From JAAUUJ01 sp964392245 (lineage in GTDB: Bacteria; Cyanobacteriota; Cyanobacteriia; Thermostichales; Thermostichaceae): a DNA stretch of 64,000 nucleotides. The notes under the pieces are model-generated. The model ran no database searches and had not been told where the DNA came from. It saw only the letters and a program-made list of their open reading frames with translations. The stretch is taken from the NCBI GenBank assembly GCA_964392245.1, contig CAYMOX010000012.1, positions 1 through 64,000 of the forward strand. The letters run 5' to 3'. Every line of letters starts with the position of its first letter. Position 1 is the stretch's first letter. Both the position numbers and the translations under genes were made by a program. Below, one piece after another: positions 61,447-64,000 of the stretch.

Positions 61447-62540
61447 GCCACTTCCTCCACCACCAGTCGGTTGTAGAAAAAAGCTTTGTCCTGCTGGTGC
61501 AGAGTTTGGGCCAGATCGTTAAGGGGAATCAGGGAATGAGACAGACTCTCCGGACGGCTACGGGGCACCAGCATATTCCAGTACACCAGTCGTCCTCCTG
61601 ATAGCGACCGCTCCAGGATCAGATGCAGCAGGTGCTGGTAATTGGCGGGGGACATGTATTCAAAAATGTCACTGAGGTTGAACCTCTGGAACCGTAGATG
61701 AGATTCGGTCTGCAAAAAATCTTCGAGACTGCTTTGCCGCCACTCCAACCGATCCAGGTTCTGGCGAATCCTCTGAAAATGCTGAGGCCGCAGTGCCAGA
61801 GGAAGTGCGGTGAGATATCGTCCTGTGAGGATCCACTGCAGATAGGGATTGTCGGCTGGGTTAAGAACCGTAAGCGCATGCTGAGTCCGCTGGTAGATCC
61901 GGTCTGCGACCTTGCCCTCCACGTACTGAAAGAAGGCCGGATCTCGCCCCAGCCTGCCCATGAGAGTCCGAGAAAAAAACACCCGAAAGAGCGTGCGCCA
62001 GCGCCAGCTATTCCAGATCTGGTGATAGAAGCGATGCCGGATCTCAGCTTCTCCCCCTTGTAATAATTGCATCACCACCTGCCGGGAATGGATCAGGGGC
62101 AGACACCATTTGCGAAACGAGTTGAAATAGCGTTCAAATTTTCCCGCAGATCCGATACCGGCTTGAATTTGTTGGGGCCGCTGATCCCAAAATCCTCGGG
62201 CCTCTGGAGCCAGATCTGAGCGGCAACGCTGGTAGAGAGATAACCGCTGTTGACTGGGAATCGCCCCAACCAATTCCAGAACTTCTTCGTACAGCAGAGT
62301 TCGGTAGGCTGCCACTCGCAACTGTAAGCAGGCCAGCTGAGCAGGATTGAGATCAATGGCGTATACCCTGGCAGGATCGCGGGTAAGCATCGCCAGGGCA
62401 TTGTCCCCCGCTGATGCAATGGCCAGACAGTGGTCCCCGGGTTGAATATTCAGCCCCTCTAGAAGCACATCTGCATCTTCCCAGCACTGGGCATAGCGAA
62501 TCTGGGAAAAGTCAGCTCGGACCGCCGCTTCGGTTGCCAT
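61443..62540 (-). CDS. DUF3419 family protein (BtaA-like aminocarboxypropyl transferase)
   Basis: The 365-aa protein shows the BtaA/DUF3419 N-terminal pattern: FSQIRYAQCWEDADVLLEGLNIQPGDHCLAIASAGDNALAML and VYAIDLNPAQLACLQLR, the SAM-binding part. It continues with FERYFNSFRKWCLPLIHSR and RFNLSDIFEYMSPANY. BtaA transfers the 3-amino-3-carboxypropyl group from SAM to diacylglycerol in betaine-lipid synthesis. The start is ATG with GGAG six bases upstream (TGGAGTCAAG). No btaB is adjacent. Overlapping the kinase-like gene, it probably acts on a lipid or prenyl alcohol made by the cluster; that is inference. Confidence 0.85.
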   Translation of the reverse strand: MATEAAVRADFSQIRYAQCWEDADVLLEGLNIQPGDHCLAIASAGDNALAMLTRDPARVYAIDLNPAQLACLQLRVAAYRTLLYEEVLELVGAIPSQQRLSLYQRCRSDLAPEARGFWDQRPQQIQAGIGSAGKFERYFNSFRKWCLPLIHSRQVVMQLLQGGEAEIRHRFYHQIWNSWRWRTLFRVFFSRTLMGRLGRDPAFFQYVEGKVADRIYQRTQHALTVLNPADNPYLQWILTGRYLTALPLALRPQHFQRIRQNLDRLEWRQSSLEDFLQTESHLRFQRFNLSDIFEYMSPANYQHLLHLILERSLSGGRLVYWNMLVPRSRPESLSHSLIPLNDLAQTLHQQDKAFFYNRLVVEEVA

Positions 62541-62727
62541 CTTGACTCCAGGAGAGGTTGCATACGGGTGAGTTCAACCTTAGTGTAGAAGGCTGCTTCA
62601 GGGGTGGAGATCTGCGTAGGACAGTTTTCCGGCTGGCAAAGCGAGAGAGGCGGGAATCCGCAAGTCGAAGCTGCGGTGGAGTGGCATTATCCTATGCTTG
62701 AGATACACCGCTCGTTTGTGAGTCATC

Positions 62728-63126
62728 ATGATCCAATCTTTCTTTACCCATATTGTCACCACACTCCTACTGGTGGTTTTGATCCTGGTAGGGTCGATCC
62801 AGTCCAGCCCAGCTATTACCTTCACGGGAGACTATCAAACTGATGGGCAGGCCGTCATTACCTCGCTGAGAGAGTCGTTGGACCAATTTGAGACTGAAGA
62901 AGAAGGGGCTGCTGCCCTGGCGGATGCCAAAGAAGCGATTGAAGGGTTTTATGCCCGCTATCACGGCCCTCGCTATACCAAAATGCAATCTTTCACCACA
63001 CTGCGCACCATCTTCAATACCCTGGCTTCCAATTACCGCACTGAGCGCCCCCTTCGTGACAATCAATCGGATCGAGTGCTGGAACAGTTATCTCAGGCAG
63101 AAGTGGCACTTCAGCGAGGTCGCTAA
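62728..63126 (+). CDS. psb27: Photosystem II assembly protein Psb27
   Basis: The 132-aa protein matches Psb27: ITFTGDYQTDGQAVITSLRESLDQ, KEAIEGFYARYHGPRYTKMQSFTTLRTIFNTLASNY and VLEQLSQAEVALQRGR, a four-helix bundle. Psb27 binds CP43 on the lumenal side and keeps immature photosystem II from binding the Mn cluster. It begins MIQSFFTHIVTTLLLVVLILVGSIQSSPA. Many cyanobacterial Psb27 have a lipobox Cys at this point, whereas none is present here, so it may be soluble or be cleaved after SSPA. It precedes zeta-carotene desaturase in the same direction. Confidence 0.9.
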   Translation: MIQSFFTHIVTTLLLVVLILVGSIQSSPAITFTGDYQTDGQAVITSLRESLDQFETEEEGAAALADAKEAIEGFYARYHGPRYTKMQSFTTLRTIFNTLASNYRTERPLRDNQSDRVLEQLSQAEVALQRGR

Positions 63127-63251
63127 GCCTCCTTGCCCTCAACTCAGATCCTTGACTCGGAATTTGGGAGAGCTTTCTTCCTGCTCCGGGTCTTTTTCGC
63201 GCAAAATGAGAGTGGTTTACATTTCTTCGTGGTAGATCGGGAGTCGCAGCC

Positions 63252-64000
63252 ATGCATGTGGCAATCATTGGTGGGGGTCTGGCGGGACTGGTGACGGCTG
63301 TGCATCTGGTGGATGCGGGCTACAGCGTTGAGATCTTTGAATCTCGTCCTTTTCTGGGAGGAAAAGTGGGTAGCTGGCAGGATCCGGATGGGAACCACAT
63401 TGAGATGGGCCTGCATGTCTTCTTTGGGAATTACGAGCAGCTGTTTATCCTGATGCGCAAGGTGGGGGCCTTTGATGCCCTGCTGCTCAAGGACCATACC
63501 CATACATTTATCAACAGGGGGGGTCAGGTCGCCGCTCTGGATTTTCGCTTTCCACTGGGGGCTCCTTTTCATGGACTGAAGGCTTTCTTCACCACCGCTC
63601 AACTCTCGATCCGCGATAAGTTGCAGAATGCAGTTGCGCTCGGAACGAGTCCAATTGTGCCAGGCCTGGTGAATTTTGAAGGGGCGATGCGCCGGATCCG
63701 CTCCCTGGATCGGATCAGTTTTGCCGATTGGTTCCGTAGTCACGGGGGATCGCAACAGAGTCTGAAGCGCATGTGGAACCCAATTGCCTATGCCCTGGGC
63801 TTTATTGATACAGAAGCGATTTCAGCTCGCTGTATGCTGACTATCTTTCAAATGTTTGCCAGTAAGACTGATGCCTCAGTGCTACGCATGCTCAAGGGAT
63901 CTCCAGACCAGTACCTGATCCAACCCATATCGAATTACATCCAAGCGCGGGGTGGACAGTTACATACCCGTCGGGGAGTGAGTGAGATTCTGATCAGTGA
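63252..64000 (+). CDS. crtQ: Zeta-carotene desaturase, N-terminal part (runs off the window)
   Basis: From ATG 63252 (GGGAG eight bases upstream) an uninterrupted frame of 249 codons reaches the window end. It begins with the FAD-binding dinucleotide fold MHVAIIGGGLAGLVTAVHL and IFESRPFLGGKVGSW, continuing HIEMGLHVFFGNYEQLF, PFHGLKAFFTTAQLS, AVALGTSPIVPGLVNFEGAMRRI and SARCMLTIFQMFASKTDASVLRM. These match plant-type zeta-carotene desaturases (CrtQ/ZDS), which convert zeta-carotene to lycopene. The C-terminal half is outside the window. Confidence 0.93.
   Translation, partial: MHVAIIGGGLAGLVTAVHLVDAGYSVEIFESRPFLGGKVGSWQDPDGNHIEMGLHVFFGNYEQLFILMRKVGAFDALLLKDHTHTFINRGGQVAALDFRFPLGAPFHGLKAFFTTAQLSIRDKLQNAVALGTSPIVPGLVNFEGAMRRIRSLDRISFADWFRSHGGSQQSLKRMWNPIAYALGFIDTEAISARCMLTIFQMFASKTDASVLRMLKGSPDQYLIQPISNYIQARGGQLHTRRGVSEILIS

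Overview
The window reads as a piece of a cyanobacterial chromosome. It carries a D1-type photosystem II gene, Psb27, zeta-carotene desaturase, a tocopherol prenyltransferase next to gamma-tocopherol methyltransferase, a DUF4346 gene, an Uma2-family gene and a four-gene lpxC-fabZ-lpxA-lpxB run. GGATCC and other GATC-centred palindromes are conspicuously frequent. I do not assign a genus. No 16S gene is present. The only RNA gene I can support is tRNA-Val(CAC) at 41066-41137.

Region 1 (1-4.4 kb) looks like an eroded chromosomal integron. A broken integron-integrase relic on the + strand (4085-4376) stands at the head of minus-strand cassettes. These hold a RidA gene, an unknown 496-aa gene, a DUF433/DUF5615 toxin-antitoxin-like pair and a truncated OLD-type ATPase fragment. 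Two clear attC sites (293-379, 2862-2948) and two degenerate attC-like units in a 131-bp tandem repeat (3650-3912) separate them.

Region 2 (4.4-24.1 kb) is mostly core genome: recG, pgl, DUF4346, an FG-GAP lipoprotein, a TSUP exporter, an M48 peptidase, a methyltransferase, msrA, the lpx operon, a GAF/SpoIIE phosphatase, a thioredoxin-like/CcdA pair and the tocopherol pair.

Region 3 (24.5-35.1 kb) is an AT-richer accessory locus that I read as a polymorphic-toxin system. A lipoprotein with two cellulose-binding-like domains and a swappable C-terminal tip is followed by a candidate immunity gene and a VWD-domain lipoprotein. The whole trio is then repeated in decayed form. The two toxin bodies share about 1.75 kb at near identity without indels, while tips, immunity genes and VWD genes differ, which suggests gene conversion or recent recombination.

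Region 4 (35.2-49.9 kb) has a trehalose synthase-maltokinase fusion, a second msrA, scpA, the tRNA, a PNPOx-like protein, a VOC protein and an XRE-cupin regulator. It also holds a highly divergent psbA lacking most Mn-cluster ligands and the PD1 histidine, and a small set of secreted pilin/chaperone-like genes.

Region 5 (49.9-64 kb) contains an alpha/beta hydrolase, an FHA-GGDEF protein and a tightly overlapping five-gene operon: GNAT, OleC-like AMP ligase, class I HMG-CoA reductase homologue, UbiA-family prenyltransferase, and a PEP-synthase/Rph-like phosphotransferase. It converges on a phytol/dolichol-kinase-like gene and a BtaA-like (DUF3419) gene. This looks like an uncharacterised isoprenoid-lipid pathway. 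Psb27 and the 5' part of zeta-carotene desaturase close the window.
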